Source of the DNA: Ustilaginoidea virens
Lineage: Eukaryota > Ascomycota > Sordariomycetes > Hypocreales > Clavicipitaceae
Assembly: GCF_000687475.1 (NCBI RefSeq)
Contig: NC_057320.1
Coordinates: forward strand, 4,498,501-4,562,500
Length of the DNA stretch: 64,000 nt
Direction of reading: 5' to 3'
Of this stretch, positions 34,338-45,539 are shown in pieces. Made by a program: the position numbers and the translations under genes. The stretch's first letter is position 1. Every line of letters starts with the position of its first letter. Below the pieces are notes generated by a model, which saw nothing but the letters and a program-made list of their open reading frames with translations, ran no database searches and was not told the DNA's origin.

Positions 34338-34372
34338 CTACCCCCTCGGGACCCCCCCGGCATCCCGGTTCA
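34317..34372. repeat. Duplicated GC-rich unit around a stop codon
   Basis: The segment CCCCCTCGGGACCCCCCCGGC occurs twice, separated by CTA. That CTA (34338-34340) is the TAG stop of the DUF4188-type gene on the minus strand, so the repeat sets where this protein ends. Confidence 0.85.
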
Positions 34373-34673
34373 TCCGCCGCCACTGGCTCCTCAGCGCCGG
34401 ATGGTCCGCGCTGACCAGCGTGTTGCGCCACCCCCCCCCTTGGCCCTCCGGAACCCCGTCGCACCTGACCACCCCCGCGCCCAGCAGCTCGGGCCGGCAG
34501 TTGACGTAGACGGCCTCCCACGCGTGCGCCGGCACCGCGTACGTCTCGTGAAAGATGCCCATGTGCTCCGCCCCCGCGCCGGCGTACCACTCCCACGCCT
34601 CGCGGTGCGCCTCGCCGTGCGCGAAGCGGTGCACGCTCTCCACGTCGCGGAAGTAGTAGGCAAAGAGGAGCGT

Positions 34674-34706
<33 letters not shown>

Positions 34707-35298
34707 CGCCCACTCGGAGCAGCCGAGCAGGCCGAGCTCGGCGCGCCGCTCGTGCAGGCTGGCGTTGAGGCGGCGGAAGCGGAGGGCCAGGGCGCGCGCG
34801 TGCGGGCCGGCCCGTCCGCGGGGGTGGTTGAACTGCACGCCGAGGAGGAACAGCACGACGGGCTGGCCGGGCGAGGCGGGGGGCGCGGGGAAGGAGCCGT
34901 CCGCCCGGGGCAGCTGGGGCGTCGCGCGGCCGGGGACCACGGCGCGCAGCTGGGGCGGGGGCTTCGGGGGCGCCGGCGTCAGCAGGTGGACCAGCTCGGC
35001 GGTGGCGACGAGGCCGGCCAGCGTGGCGATGGGGACCACGGCGAAGCGGCCGGGGAAGAGGGTCGACACGAGCAGCTGCGCGGCGGCGGCGGCGAACACC
35101 TTGTGCCGGTGGGCCAGGACGGCCCGGACGGCCCGCTGGGGGGGGGGGGGGTGATGTGTTAGCGTGTCCGCGGGTTGTGAAGGGGGGGGGGGGGTTTCAG
35201 TTTCACGTCTGGTCGATACTTACCACCGTCAGGCTGGCGTCGTCGCCGGCGGGGGGCTCGTCGAGCGGCGCCACCAGCGGCCGGAACTCGGCGGCCAT
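34338..35298 (-). CDS. DUF4188-type protein (monooxygenase-like)
   Basis: Two exons, 35224-35298 and 34338-35135, give 290 residues. The domain at about 110-280 has the features of the DUF4188/monooxygenase-like family: LRFRRLNASLHERRAELGLLG, AYYFRDVESVHRFAHGEAHREAWEWY, HMGIFHETYAVPAHAWEAVYVNC. Members have a ferredoxin-like fold and often sit near oxidative enzymes, but no reaction is established for most. A hydrophobic N-terminal segment (about residues 38-70) suggests membrane association. A run of about eleven Gly, encoded by GGC repeats, interrupts the domain at about residues 160-172. The intron uses GTAAGT and CCCAG. The stop codon lies inside a duplicated GC-rich repeat. A 20-base triple repeat lies immediately upstream of the start. 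Confidence 0.75.
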
Positions 35299-36170
35299 TT
35301 CTTGCTGCGCGAGAGCGGGATGCGCAGCGCGAGAGCGGGATACGCAGCGCGAGAGCGGGATACGCAGCACGCGAGGCGGAAGGGGTTCGGCGTTTGCGCG
35401 AGGAACGTGCGGTCGAGTTATCGTCTGGTGTCTGGCGCAGAGTCGATGGGGATGCTTCCCTCTACACCCCCGGGCAGAGGGCGACGGACGACGGACGACG
35501 GACGACGGTCGCCGGCTTATATAGGCGCGCAGTTCGCACGGCGGCGCGCTCTTCAGCGGCGAGTGAATCTGCCCGGGAGGCGTGTGCATCGCGCGGTGGG
35601 TGCCCAGGCCAGGCCAGGCCAGGCCAGGCCAAGCCGAGCCAAGCCTGGAGCTATCAATCGCTACTTGTAGGCCCTCTGCATCCGTCGATGCATCATGCGG
35701 TGCGAGTGCGAGGTGCACTGCTGCCCTGCCGCATTCGCATTCGCATTCGCATTCGCGCTGGTGGCGCGTCTGGCTGCCGACTTCAAGTGCGTGGCGGTCA
35801 CGCTCCATCTCTGCCGGCTGGCTGCCGGCTGGCTGCTTACTGCGCACGCAGCTGGTCAAGTCGATCCCCTCTGGTCTGCCGCGTCTATCCCAGCTCTATT
35901 GACTGCTTATCGACTGCTTATCGACTGCATATTGACTGATTGCATGTGACCAAGACTCGGGTTTCATTACGCGTCATGTCATGTCTTGTCATATCGTCAT
36001 CGTCGTCGCGACTAAACTTGTCCAAACTTGCCAACAAAGACACCCCCCGGCAAACAGCATCTTGTACAACAAAACCCAGAGAAACAACCAACATTGAACC
36101 CAGCTAAGAGGGGGGAAATAAAACAAGGGGAAAAAAAAGAGCCAAAAGATGCAACGATAACGGCCCCTAC
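35299..36170. promoter_or_regulatory. Upstream region of the DUF4188-type gene
   Basis: About 870 bases. It starts with three copies of a 20-base repeat, followed by a GACGGAC array (about 35480-35507), GGCCA repeats (about 35608-35635), ATTCGC repeats (about 35731-35756) and CTGCTTATCGA repeats near 35900-35925. No gene was recognised. Confidence 0.5.
35309..35368. repeat. 20-base unit repeated three times
   Basis: GCGAGAGCGGGATACGCAGC with one base differing in the first copy. It sits in the likely 5' leader, eleven bases above the start codon. Confidence 0.9.
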
Positions 36171-36535
36171 TCAAGCTTGTACGTCTTGCCAAATAGCACC
36201 AATATATCCTCCGGCCCAGCCGCCGCTGCTGCTGCTCCTCTCGAGCCCGCGCACCGGGCACACCAGCACGTTCACGTCTGGTGCGCCTTGCCGCGCAGCG
36301 CCATCGTCCACAAATGCCGCAAGGCTCCCGCTGCCAGCCTGGTCCGCAGCCACGCCACCAGGTAGCCCTTGATCGTCGCGCCGAGCCGTCTGGCCGCGTC
36401 GGCAGAGAGCCCGCCCGCCATGCTCAGCACAAGCAGTAAGCGACAGAGTCGCTGTCGAAAGCACCTCTGCTTGCCGTCCTTGATGCGCTGCAGCACCAGC
36501 AACGCGCCGATGCTGGTCCGGTGCCGGCGGTTCAT
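36171..36535 (-). pseudogene. Candidate overlooked coding frame(s) next to the DUF4048-type gene
   Basis: On the minus strand an ATG at 36535 overlaps the TGA stop of the DUF4048-type gene (ATGA). From it a frame runs to a stop at 36272 (87 residues). Almost all of its third codon positions are G or C, and it reads as a plausible basic, helical protein (IKGYLVAWLRTR, ALRHLWTMALRGK). From about 36275 onward the strong third-position GC bias moves to another frame, which is open to a TGA stop at 36171. Such a switch suggests either an unrecognised intron or a frameshifted gene remnant, possibly a last exon of the neighbouring gene. I do not recognise a family. A GC-rich shadow frame is the alternative. 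Confidence 0.3.
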
Positions 36536-38385
36536 GCTGCGTTTTCCTTGTTGGCCACCTCCCCCGCCGCGGGAGGCGCCACAAGCGATTTTTCCCACTC
36601 GTCCATCAGGTTGTTGGCCGTCCGTTTGAGATTGCTCGGCGACAGCCGGTTCACCACGTTTGGGAGCAGTTCTTCGAGCTTGGTGGGAGACAGTATCGAC
36701 GCCTCGCGGCCGCCACTCGTCTTGCTATTGACGCTTTCTGCGTTAGCCTTGCAACCGGCCCAGCGGCTCCCGGATGAAGCATGCATCTCCCCGCACGGCC
36801 TCCAACAAGCGCACACTTACATTGGCTTGGCGCTTTCCGCCGCGTTTTCGGGAATGGACTGCATGTCGTCCATTACATCCCCATGGATTGTCGATCCGCT
36901 CCAACGCGTGGTCTTGCTGGGAACCGGAGACTCCCAGTTCGCCCAGTCCGTGTCGTCCATGGAATCAAAACCTAGCGGGGTCCAGGAAAAGTGCTTGCTT
37001 TTCGCGGGTTTGGGATTTTCCAGGGAGACGTGCTCACGTCTTCTGCTGGGCGTCGGGGGAGCCGGCGCAGGGGCATGAGCAGCAGCAGCAGCGGCGGCGG
37101 CGGCGGCGGCGGCATGTTCCCATGTGCTAGCCGTCTGCGATGCTGCTGGCGCAGTCCTGCCACGACTGGCCCCCTCGGCGTAAAGGGCTTGGCTCGACGA
37201 TGCGGTGCGCGAGTGGCTGCCCCGAGGGCTTCGTTGCTGAGGCTGCCCCCTGATCGGCTCATCGCCAATCGTGATTTGCCGTATATCCTCCACAAACGCC
37301 CTCAGCCCGAGTTTGAGATCTTGCATGAGCTGAGGCACCACGGGCGAGCTCTGCTGGGACAGAGGCTGCCACGATGCCCTTTTTGGAGGCGAAGAGTGGG
37401 CGACATGGTTGGCTCTGCCGTCAAGGGGAGGAAACCGAGAGCTATCCTGGACTTGGTCATGCAGAGCTGAAAACTCGGAACTCGGCCTTGCTGGCGAGAG
37501 GAGCGACAGCGCACGTGTGTGGCCGCCGCGCAGGACTCTTCTTTTGTTCTGGTTGGGAGTGCCTTGGGTCTGAAGCAGCTGACTCTTACGTTCCATGTCT
37601 ATGCTCCGTCTGGGTGAAGCGGCCTCGAGGTCTGCTGTGCACGTGCTCGACGATCTGTTGCCTAGATCCATGCGATGCGTGTTTGCCCTCTGATGGGGCG
37701 GGTTTGCGCAGGAGAATTGCTTCTTCAACGATGCGAGCTCTGCTTCCTCCCTCGCCAGCTCCTCCTTCAACTCGAGAACCTTTCGCTCCTTGGCGGCAAT
37801 CGCAATGATGAACTCATTGACATTGGAAGGGCAAGGCAGTGAAGACTTGTTCTCGGGAGCCGGCGATGCGGACGAGGGCGTCAAGTTGGCGGCTGTGCAT
37901 ATCGGTCTCGACGGGTCGCTGCTCGGCAAGGCAATCGGCAAGGTGAGTGAAAGCCGGTTTGGCAGTCGTGCAACAGAGTCGGAGCGCGATTGGCGTGTGA
38001 GGGACGACGAGGCACCCGCGTTGCTTTCTGCCGGCAGCCGTGGCGGAGGCATCGTGTCTGCATCACGGACAGAGCCCGAGTCTGGCACCTGCGAGTCTTG
38101 CGAGTCGTCGTGGTTGATGTGCTGGCGGCAGTTGCTGCGCGCTGCTCTCAGGGGTGCTTGTGCGTGTGCTTGTGCGTGTGCTTGTGCGTGTTCGTGCTCA
38201 GGGGAGCCCAGCGTCGTCGTCACGGCAGCGGCAGCGGCGGCGGCGGCGGTGGCGGTGGCGGTGGCAGTTGGTAGTCCCGCTGCAGCAGCAGATGCGGCGA
38301 CCGACAAGTCAGCGGAAGCTGGATCGGCACCGAGCGAGCGGCGACGTAGTTGCTGGTACGAAGACATCATCATCATCATCATCAT
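36532..38385 (-). CDS. DUF4048-type fungal protein
   Basis: Two exons, 36821-38385 and 36532-36724, give about 585 residues. I take it as a member of the fungal DUF4048 family, from memory of its conserved blocks: a coiled-coil helix beginning NEFIIAIAAKERKVLELKEE, KRRVLRGGHTRALSLLSP, LGLRAFVEDIRQITIGDEPI, FSWTPLGFDSMDDTDWANWE and RWSGSTIHGDVMDDMQSIPE. Function is unknown; the Ser-rich, disordered character suggests a scaffold. The start is uncertain. The frame is open to 38736, but a splice acceptor (TTTTTGCAG at about 38640-38648) and the lack of ATG below it favour starting in the run of seven Met codons at 38365-38385. The intron acceptor is also uncertain, with AATAG chosen. An AQAHAQAHAQ repeat is coded at about 38153-38190. 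Confidence 0.65.
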
Positions 38386-39890
38386 CGGCCTCGTGGCAAC
38401 TTTGAACAAGGAGAGGCGGCTGCCGTGGCGCTGCTGTTGTTTCCTGCGTCTGTTTGGGAAAGGAGCGGATGCGGATGCGGATGCGGATGGGGCTGGGCCT
38501 GGGCCTCTGGCGGGAAGCCTGCGCCGTCGTGCAGAGGCACCAGCAGCGGCGACGCGAGGAGCGAGCGCAATGAGCAGCCGGCTGTGGCTTAGATGGCGAT
38601 ATTCGTCGAAAAGAGCGTAGAAGCGGTCGACGGCGCAGACTGCAAAAAGAAACCCAGTCATGAGTTGGAACGTGGTTGTAGGGAATGAAGGAGCAAACCA
38701 TCCATCCAGCCTTTTGGTGCCTGGCTGCTCGTGCAATTACAGCGTTTCAATGCCGGCTAAAGGGGGCTCTGGTGGAGGGGGGGGGTAGTGGCAGCGTCCA
38801 GGGGCAGTCTGGGTAGTGTCTGGAGTCCCAAAGGTCAACCAGCTGCACGTGGCCGGCCACTGCCAGAGCAGACAGACGCCACCAACTTGGAGCCGCCTAC
38901 AGTTGCAAGCTCGCCAAAGATGACGGCCGCTCCCTGATGTCGTTTTCTTCGTCGTCGAAAAGCCCAGCCTTTTGTTTCGACTGCAGCCAAGTGGTCGTGG
39001 TCGGGAAGTCGGGGGGCAATTGTGTTGCTGGTTCTGCGTCCACGAGCCATTCGGAAACATCATCGGGGCGACGAGGTCACCAGGGGGGGTTGCCGCAGCG
39101 TCAATGGGCTGCCAACCCGAAATTGAGGCGCCTCCATAACAGTCTGGTGGCCTGGGCCCGGGAGCCAACAACAACAAGGAGCACTGGCGACCTGGGCCAG
39201 CGCTGAGCAGTGAGCCCTGGCAGACGGACCAGACCAGACGCTTCGCGGGAAAGGGGCGGGGGCGTGCTTGGATCGATCATCGGTCATCGGGCTCGCGCAA
39301 CAGACCATGCGCAACACGCGAAACGGGGGATTCCCGGCTCCCTGCGCCCGTCCGTGTTTTGGTCGTCGCGCCCTGTTTGGAATTCTCATCGTGTCCCCGT
39401 CGTGTCTCGGAAGGAGCGATGGAGGTAGCGGCCGGATCCACGCAGCTTGGCGGGCAAACAAACATCATGTTGCATTCCAGGAACTCGAGGGCCTGGCGCT
39501 TCTGTCGCAGCCTTCTGCCGGTGCTTCTACCAGGTCCGCCAATTGCTGCCAAAGGAAGGACATGGGAAAAAGCGGCCGCCCGCAATGCCCGTACGAGTTG
39601 TTGCCTTTTGCTGGATGGATGAGTCTTTGCACCTCAAAGAGATCTGGTGGAGCGTTTATTGTTTGCAAGCGGATGGCTGCGACATTGCGAAACCGCTGGC
39701 TGCCGCGGGTGGACCAGCCTGGTTCTTGCGTACTCCAAGTCCGTGCCTGGTATGTACATGCGGAGTACAGTACTTACCTGGGGCACTCCTTCCGCAATCT
39801 TGTCGACTACCTACATCGCCCGGCCTCTTCTTGACCAGCCACCGGAGAATTTGCCATAAACACATCTGCTCTTGGCAGGAAACTACCTTT

Positions 39891-39955
39891 GGTACCTAGC
39901 CTACATAGGTACCTACCTTAGGTACATTAGGTACCTTAGGAGGTACTCAACAACT
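39891..39955. repeat. Cluster of GGTACC palindromes
   Basis: GGTACC at 39891, 39909 and 39930, with intervening AGGTAC and TACCTTAGG half-sites, within 65 bases. It is the densest such cluster in the window. Confidence 0.65.
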
Positions 39956-40242
39956 ACGTTCCCAAGGTAGACAAAAATACTCCCAGCAACAGTGTGATGG
40001 CAGGCGGACGCTAGGGCAGAACCAGACACAACATTGAACGTTCCCAACATGAAACCATGGACATGGATTAGTTGGGTGCTCCACCAACTCCGTTCACTAA
40101 AAGGACTTGCGGGGTGGATGATCATCAACCTGGGTTCTGTCCAGTGGACTCCAATTTTCCCCTGAGATGAGCCAATGCCCTGCCATCCCCTGTGAACGTG
40201 ATAAAAGTAGCGAGCAGCTTCCATTCCAGGGATATGTCTTGG

Positions 40243-40253
40243 GTACGGAGTAC
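40243..40253. promoter_or_regulatory. GTACGGAGTAC word
   Basis: An exact 11-mer copy, about 450 bases upstream of the ligase-like gene. Function unknown. Confidence 0.5.
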
Positions 40254-40702
40254 CTGGTAGTGTGAAAGACAATCGATAAAGCTGCGGGGCTCGTTTCGTT
40301 CTAGACTTATCCTTACTTGAGCACGTGACCGCCCGTCTCTGTCGCGTTGTCCTTTCTACGCGCATCAACGCGTCTCTGTATTCGACTTGACCTGGTACTG
40401 CAACTCTACGACGGCCTTGCCTTGACCGAATCGATACTGCCTGCCCAACTCACGCTTGTGCTGGTCGCTTGGATCATGCTGTCAGACTGCTGTTGCCCGT
40501 GCACCTATTCTGCCGCTGACGCATTCAGTCATCAGTCGTAGCACCCATCACTTGTCATTAGAGAAATTTGTCACCGCACAAGTTATTCGTCAAATGGCAA
40601 CCCATCTTCTTGGATACAACCTCTCCTCTTCCATGCCTTCTTACCCCTGATTTTGTTGGAGGCCAAATCTTGGCTACAGCTTCGATCGTTTTGAGACCAA
40701 CG

Positions 40703-43700
40703 ATGCCGGTTTCCTTTGCACTGGTTTGCGACTTGCTGGAAGAATGCCAAAAGTTGCGCATCCTGAAAAAGCCCAGCTCGAAAGCCGTCGTTGCTTGGTT
40801 TTCCCGTCACCGAAAACGCATCGACGCACCCGACACAGACCTCCCTGCTCTGCTTTCGACCCTCCTGCCCGAGAAGCGGACAGACAGGGTGTACAACATC
40901 AGAACCAACACACTCGAAAAGTTGATTGGCAAAGCCTTGATGCTGGGAGCTTCTCGCGTGGCCGAACTGGCTCGGTATAAACGACCAGGCCTGGGGTTCG
41001 ATCTCGCTGATTGCGTCGAACGGATCCTTACTGCTACTGTTGGTGTACTTGTTGCAAAGATAAAAACTTGGTTTTGGCGCATCAACTTGACTCATCGTTT
41101 TGCAGCCGAATCCCACGAGAGCCGAGAGCCACGAAATCACTGTCGAGGAGATTGACAAGGTTTTGCACGAACTGGCGTCGAAAGTGATATGGAGCTCTCC
41201 GTCCATCCGTTGTGCCCAGGCGACTCTTGCCCCCCGCCGCCCTTGTGATGTTTTGGGAGACGTCTATCGTCGGCTCTCTGCGAGGGAGGCCAAGTGGTTC
41301 ACGCGACTAGTTTTGAAAGACTTCCAGCCTCTCATTTTGGATTCCGCACTTGTCTATAGAAGCTGCGATTGGGCCTTGCCTCTCATTCTCAAGGTTCGGG
41401 AGGATTTCTCCACAGCAATTGATACTCTACAGTCTCTCAGAAGAGGCATACTCAGGAACGGCGTGAAGCTTGAACCTATTAAAGCTTGTCATGTTGCCGC
41501 GTTGCGGCCGAGACTCGGCATCAAAGTAGGCAGACAAAGTTGGCGCAAAGGTCGCAGTATTAAGCACTGTCTTGACATGGGACATGGCCGCATGAGCGTG
41601 GAGAACAAGGTCGATGGTGAATACTGTCAAATACACGTAAGCCTGGCTCATGGAGTCTCGCGAATCCAAATCTTTTCCAAGAGTGGGAAAGATAGCACCG
41701 AGGACAGGTGCAAACTACACGGGTCAGTGAGACTCTTTCGACCACCAGTGGACTGTTGCTGACATGCGATAGCGTGATCAAAAAGTCCCTCGGACTGGGA
41801 CTTTCAAGTTGCAGCGTGAAACAGGAGTGTATTCTAGAGGGGGAGCTTGTTGTACACGATGATGTGGTCCGTAAATGAACTCTACCCAGAAATGCCCTCC
41901 CCGCTGACCTATTCCAGGAAAACAGGATCATGCCCTTTCACAAAATCCGAAACCACGTGGCAAGAAGAGGTCGATTGATCCATGTCGAGATGGACTCGCC
42001 GTATGTAAGAAACGTGCTCTTTCTCGGATGAAACGGGCTTAACGAGACATAGACCACGCACACATGAGAATCTTATGATTGTATACTACGACATGTTACT
42101 CCTCGACGGACAGTCTCTGCTGGCAACCCGCCATTCTGAACGGTTCAAGCTCCTGAAACGAGTCATTCACTGCGAAGAAGGCCGGGTGCAGTTGGTGACG
42201 AGAACGCTGGTCGACTTTCACCGCCGCACGGCGGCCTCCGAGCTGCGGAGAGCTTTCTCTCGCGTCATCACGGCAAAGGGAGAAGGCTTGGTGCTGAAGG
42301 CCGACGAGCCCTACTTCAACTTCGCCCGCCCCGGCGGCGCGGTTTCGGGAACGTGCATCAAGCTCAAGAAGGAGTACATCGGGACCTTTGGCGACGTGGG
42401 AGACTTTGCCGTGGTGGGCGCCGGCTTCAACGCCGCCAAGGCGAAGACGTACAGAATCCCCAGCCTGAAATGGACCGTCTTCTACCTAGGCTGCCTGGAG
42501 AACCGGGAAGAAGTCAGACGTTGGCGGTCGAGACCGGAGTTCACCGTGGTCAGCGCCGTGGAGATTGCGGAGCCGCTCCTCGAGGCCTTCGTGGCGCATG
42601 CCTGTTCCTCGCCAGCACCCCTGGGCGAGAACGGGTCGACCAAGCTGAGGATTCCGCCGGGGATCGAGGCCGACGCCCCGCTGACTGTCGCCTTTCAGAA
42701 ACCCGCCGTGTTCGACCTTCGATGCTTCAGCTTTGATAAGCCCGGCAACGTGGGCTTCTGGACAATGCGCTTCCCGGCCGTGACAAGGATCCATTTCGAC
42801 AGAGACTACTCCGACTGCGTGACCTTTGACGAGCTGCAGGAAATGGCCGGGAAGGCCCGGGAGACGCCAGATCCGGACGACAGTCAGGAGAACCTGTGGT
42901 GGATTGCTAGACTCGAGAGCGCTGATCCCGGCGGACGGGCAGTCGACGCTGCCAGCCAGCTGACCGCCACAACTATGCCGACTCCATCACCGCGCGCATC
43001 GCAATCCCCCTCCTCGTTCCAGCGGTCGCCATTGGAGAGCAGCACAAGTGCGGAGTCGACGAGCAACAGCCGACTCGGCAAACCATCCAGTGCCGCTTCT
43101 GCGACATGTCCCGCCAGACCGGCTCCCGCTTCCCCATCAGGCGCAGCAGTATCAGATTATGCAGCCAAGTGCAAGTCACCAGCGCCCTTGTCGCCAGCTA
43201 CGTCTACCCCCAAACGCCGGGCTTCTTCCGCCCCCCAGTCATCCCCAGCGTCAACCTCGAAAAAGCCGCGCCAGGCTCTGCAAGACGTCGACGGAAACGC
43301 CTCCCAGCCTTCCGCGTCTTCCTGCCCCCTGTCCGCCGCAGCTGGAGCACCGCGAGACCGTCTCCGTCACGGCCAAGAACCCGTGGGGTCTCTTGCGCAG
43401 GACACGAGAGCGCGCGAGCCCACTGCCGCGAGCCCTGCCGACCCAGTCGAGAAGTCTCGGCTCGAAACCGCTCGCACCCTGCTCGCCATGCCGTCTTCTC
43501 CGTCCCGGTGCTCATACGCAGGGGGGAAGACCGAGACCCTCGAGTACTGCAAGTTTGCCGGCAGAAAATGCCGCTTGGCCGACTGCAAGATCCTGCTGGC
43601 GACGAAAGCACTTGGTGCGCTGTCGAGGCCCGTCGAACTCATGGAGGCTCATGGCGCGGCGGGAGCGGCCGCGGATATGGACGGCTGGCTTGCGGCGAAT

Positions 43701-43964
43701 GGGTTTGGCGCCGCGCTGGGCAGCGGGTCTTTGCGCGTGATTATCCTGGTCGATACGGTGGCCAAGGCGGACGAAACGAGGCAGGTTGTTGCGGCTGTCG
43801 AGCGGGCCAGAAGGGACTTGCCTGGGAGGACGCGAGGCTGGATTGCGGTGTTTGATTGGCGCATGCTGGACCACTTGAGCATAATGGAGGACGAGAACAT
43901 CAAGAAGAAATACTATGACGGATTCCATGATCCGTGGCGGAGGTGGTATTGCGGGATTGTATGA
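40703..43964 (+). CDS. ATP-dependent DNA ligase-like protein
   Basis: Five exons, 40703-41044, 41106-41722, 41773-41866, 41918-42000 and 42053-43964, give 1015 residues. An N-terminal helical DNA-binding domain precedes the nucleotidyltransferase core. Motif I is ENKVDGEY with Lys282 as the expected AMP-accepting lysine. ILEGELVV, IMPFHKIRNHV, KGEGLVLK (motif IV) and CIKLKKEYIGTFGD (motif V) follow in order, as in eukaryotic ligases. The part after the OB fold (about residues 640-810) is Ser/Pro/Ala-rich. The last 180 residues hold a Cys-containing segment (YCKFAGRKCRLADCK) that I do not recognise as BRCT. It is shorter in the core than Lig1 or Lig4 and looks like a separate fungal ligase family, probably nuclear repair. 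The first donor is uncertain (VG/GTACTT chosen). Convergent with the 2OG oxygenase gene. Confidence 0.8.
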
Positions 43965-44141
43965 CCCGGGGGGTTGCGTCTGCAAGATGGACACCAAGAC
44001 AAGCAGGTGGTGGTCAACTTGTACGCGAGCGAGGCATTGTAACCAGAAAAGGACTTTGAACTCCAGACTTTCAAAGCTTGTATAGAGTGTCTGGACGTGG
44101 CGTTACCGACTCTGCTGCTCCTATTCCCCGCACTCACCCTC

Positions 44142-45539
44142 TCAATGCTTCTCTTCGCTGTACAGGGCTCCGTAGCTCTCCTTCAACCTCGTCAACAGAT
44201 GTTCACCAGCAGTCAAGACTTTACGTTCGGCGTAGGGGTTGGCGTCCTTGGCGCCAGCCGTCGGCGCAAAGCTTCTAACCATGTCGCTCGGCACCGGGTC
44301 CAGCAATGCATTGTTCATGGGGTGGCAAAAGTAGGCAATCGAGTACCTCGTCTGAGAAGTGTCCTCTGCTCGGACGCCATCCGTCGTCCCGTTTTGAGCA
44401 TTGGTGGGGAACACGACTCTGTGCACTGTACTTCTGAACAGTCCGTTTGTCCAGTACGACAGCAAGTCGCCAATGTTGACCAGAATCGGCGGGCTAGGGT
44501 CGTTTTCGGTGCCAGCGGGCGACACGGGAACAGGAGCCCACTGGTCGTCCTTTTGGAGAATTTCAAGCCCGGCCTGGCCCCGGAGGCGGAAACGCAAAGT
44601 GATGGACCCGTAGTCGGAGTGCGCGCCAGCACGAAAGTCGTTTGGCGAGTGAGAGGTTGTCGAGGGTGGCGGGTAGCGCAAGAATCGGAGGATGCTGCCA
44701 GACCCGGAATGCGCTTGAAAATGGGCCGAGGAGAAGAAGCCGTCGACCTGAAGTAGCCGCCGGTCAGTAGGAGCCGCAATGTTTCTACGGCTCGGCTCAA
44801 TGGTGGAGGGGGGGTCGTAGCTACAGCCCAACGTATTTTGGGGAAGTTGTGTAGGCAGACATACTCCTAAACCTTGACCCAGGAGAGCGAGGATGGTGCG
44901 ACATAGCGACCGGCACAGGTCGGCAAAGGCCGATAATTTGCCCTCATCTGCCGCGATGGTGGGCGGTATGGGCTGTTGGGCTTTGGCGTTGACAAACTCG
45001 CCAAAGTTGAATGCTCTTTTACCCTGGTGCTGTAGGTTCAGAACGAAAGCGCCGAGAGGGAACCGACTCACTCTTTGAAATCTCCAACCTGACGAACAAG
45101 ATTTCTTCACTTCAGCACGCAGTTGGTCCTTTGCGACGCCAAGAGCACATGCAATTAGGGCCCTTTGGGCCACTTCGTTACATTGCTTGGATCGAGTCTT
45201 ACCGTTTGGTTTTTGGGATCCAGCGTCTCGGCATGCATGCTGGTCCAGCCCCGGTTGTTCTTCTGGATGGAGCATGCCTGCTTTTCTTCAAAGGGAGCGG
45301 CGAATAACTTTCTGGACTGTGCGCCAGAAATCAGCACCAGACGGGATGATGAGGCGGGTTCTGGGCGGTTGCAGTACCAGTTCAAATGCCTCGTCGACGT
45401 TGGTAGCGGGGAAGTCGGGGCCCCAGTTCCTGATGTAGACGAAGCCGTGGTCCGCGGCGGCGTCAACGAGTTGCTTTGCTACCTCGGATTGAGGGCCCGA
45501 GAGGTCTATGATGGGGAGGTTTGCCGACGCGGATGGCAT
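44142..45539 (-). CDS. 2-oxoglutarate/Fe(II) oxygenase, isopenicillin-N-synthase-like
   Basis: Five exons, 45378-45539, 45203-45316, 45072-45088, 44865-45015 and 44142-44747, give 349 residues. The fold is that of fungal IPNS-like oxygenases: LPIIDLSG start, HGFVYIRNWG, GDFKEAFNFGEF, LRFLRYP. Iron ligands are His191 and Asp193 (AHSDYG) and His257 (TVHRVVFP). Arg282 in RYS should bind 2-oxoglutarate. The substrate is unknown; most such fungal proteins are uncharacterised, and no biosynthetic cluster surrounds it. Exon 3 is only 17 bases, bounded by TCAG and GTGAGT, and it alone rebuilds the conserved VGDFKEAF join. The acceptor after it (GTAAAAG) is atypical. An alternative ATG lies nine codons upstream (45566). 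Confidence 0.85.
45072..45088 (-). other. 17-base micro-exon of the 2OG oxygenase gene
   Basis: GTTGGAGATTTCAAAGA between an acceptor TTCGTCAG and a donor GTGAGT. With its neighbours it codes VGDFKE, a conserved block of the family. Without it the phase fails. Confidence 0.7.

Larger units (their letters stand above)
38386..40702. promoter_or_regulatory. Intergenic between divergent DUF4048-type and ligase-like genes
   Basis: 2.3 kb. The left 350 bases are probably 5' leader with an intron. It contains a dense GGTACC cluster (39891-39935), a GTACGGAGTAC word (40243-40253) and ACGCGT at 40368-40373. A 188-codon plus frame at 39268 shows no family resemblance. Confidence 0.5.

Noticed and set aside
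38386..38736. N-terminal extension of the DUF4048-type protein from an ATG at 38736
   Set aside because: A clear splice acceptor at about 38640-38648 lies inside it, and the extension is low complexity. It is more likely a 5' leader with an intron.
39268..39834. A 188-codon plus-strand frame upstream of the ligase-like gene
   Set aside because: No recognisable domain, an uneven codon pattern and no splice or start context. Kept as intergenic.
34338..45539. A possible secondary-metabolite cluster (DUF4188-type protein plus IPNS-like oxygenase)
   Set aside because: The two genes are 9 kb apart with DUF4048-type and ligase genes between. There is no synthase, transporter or pathway regulator.
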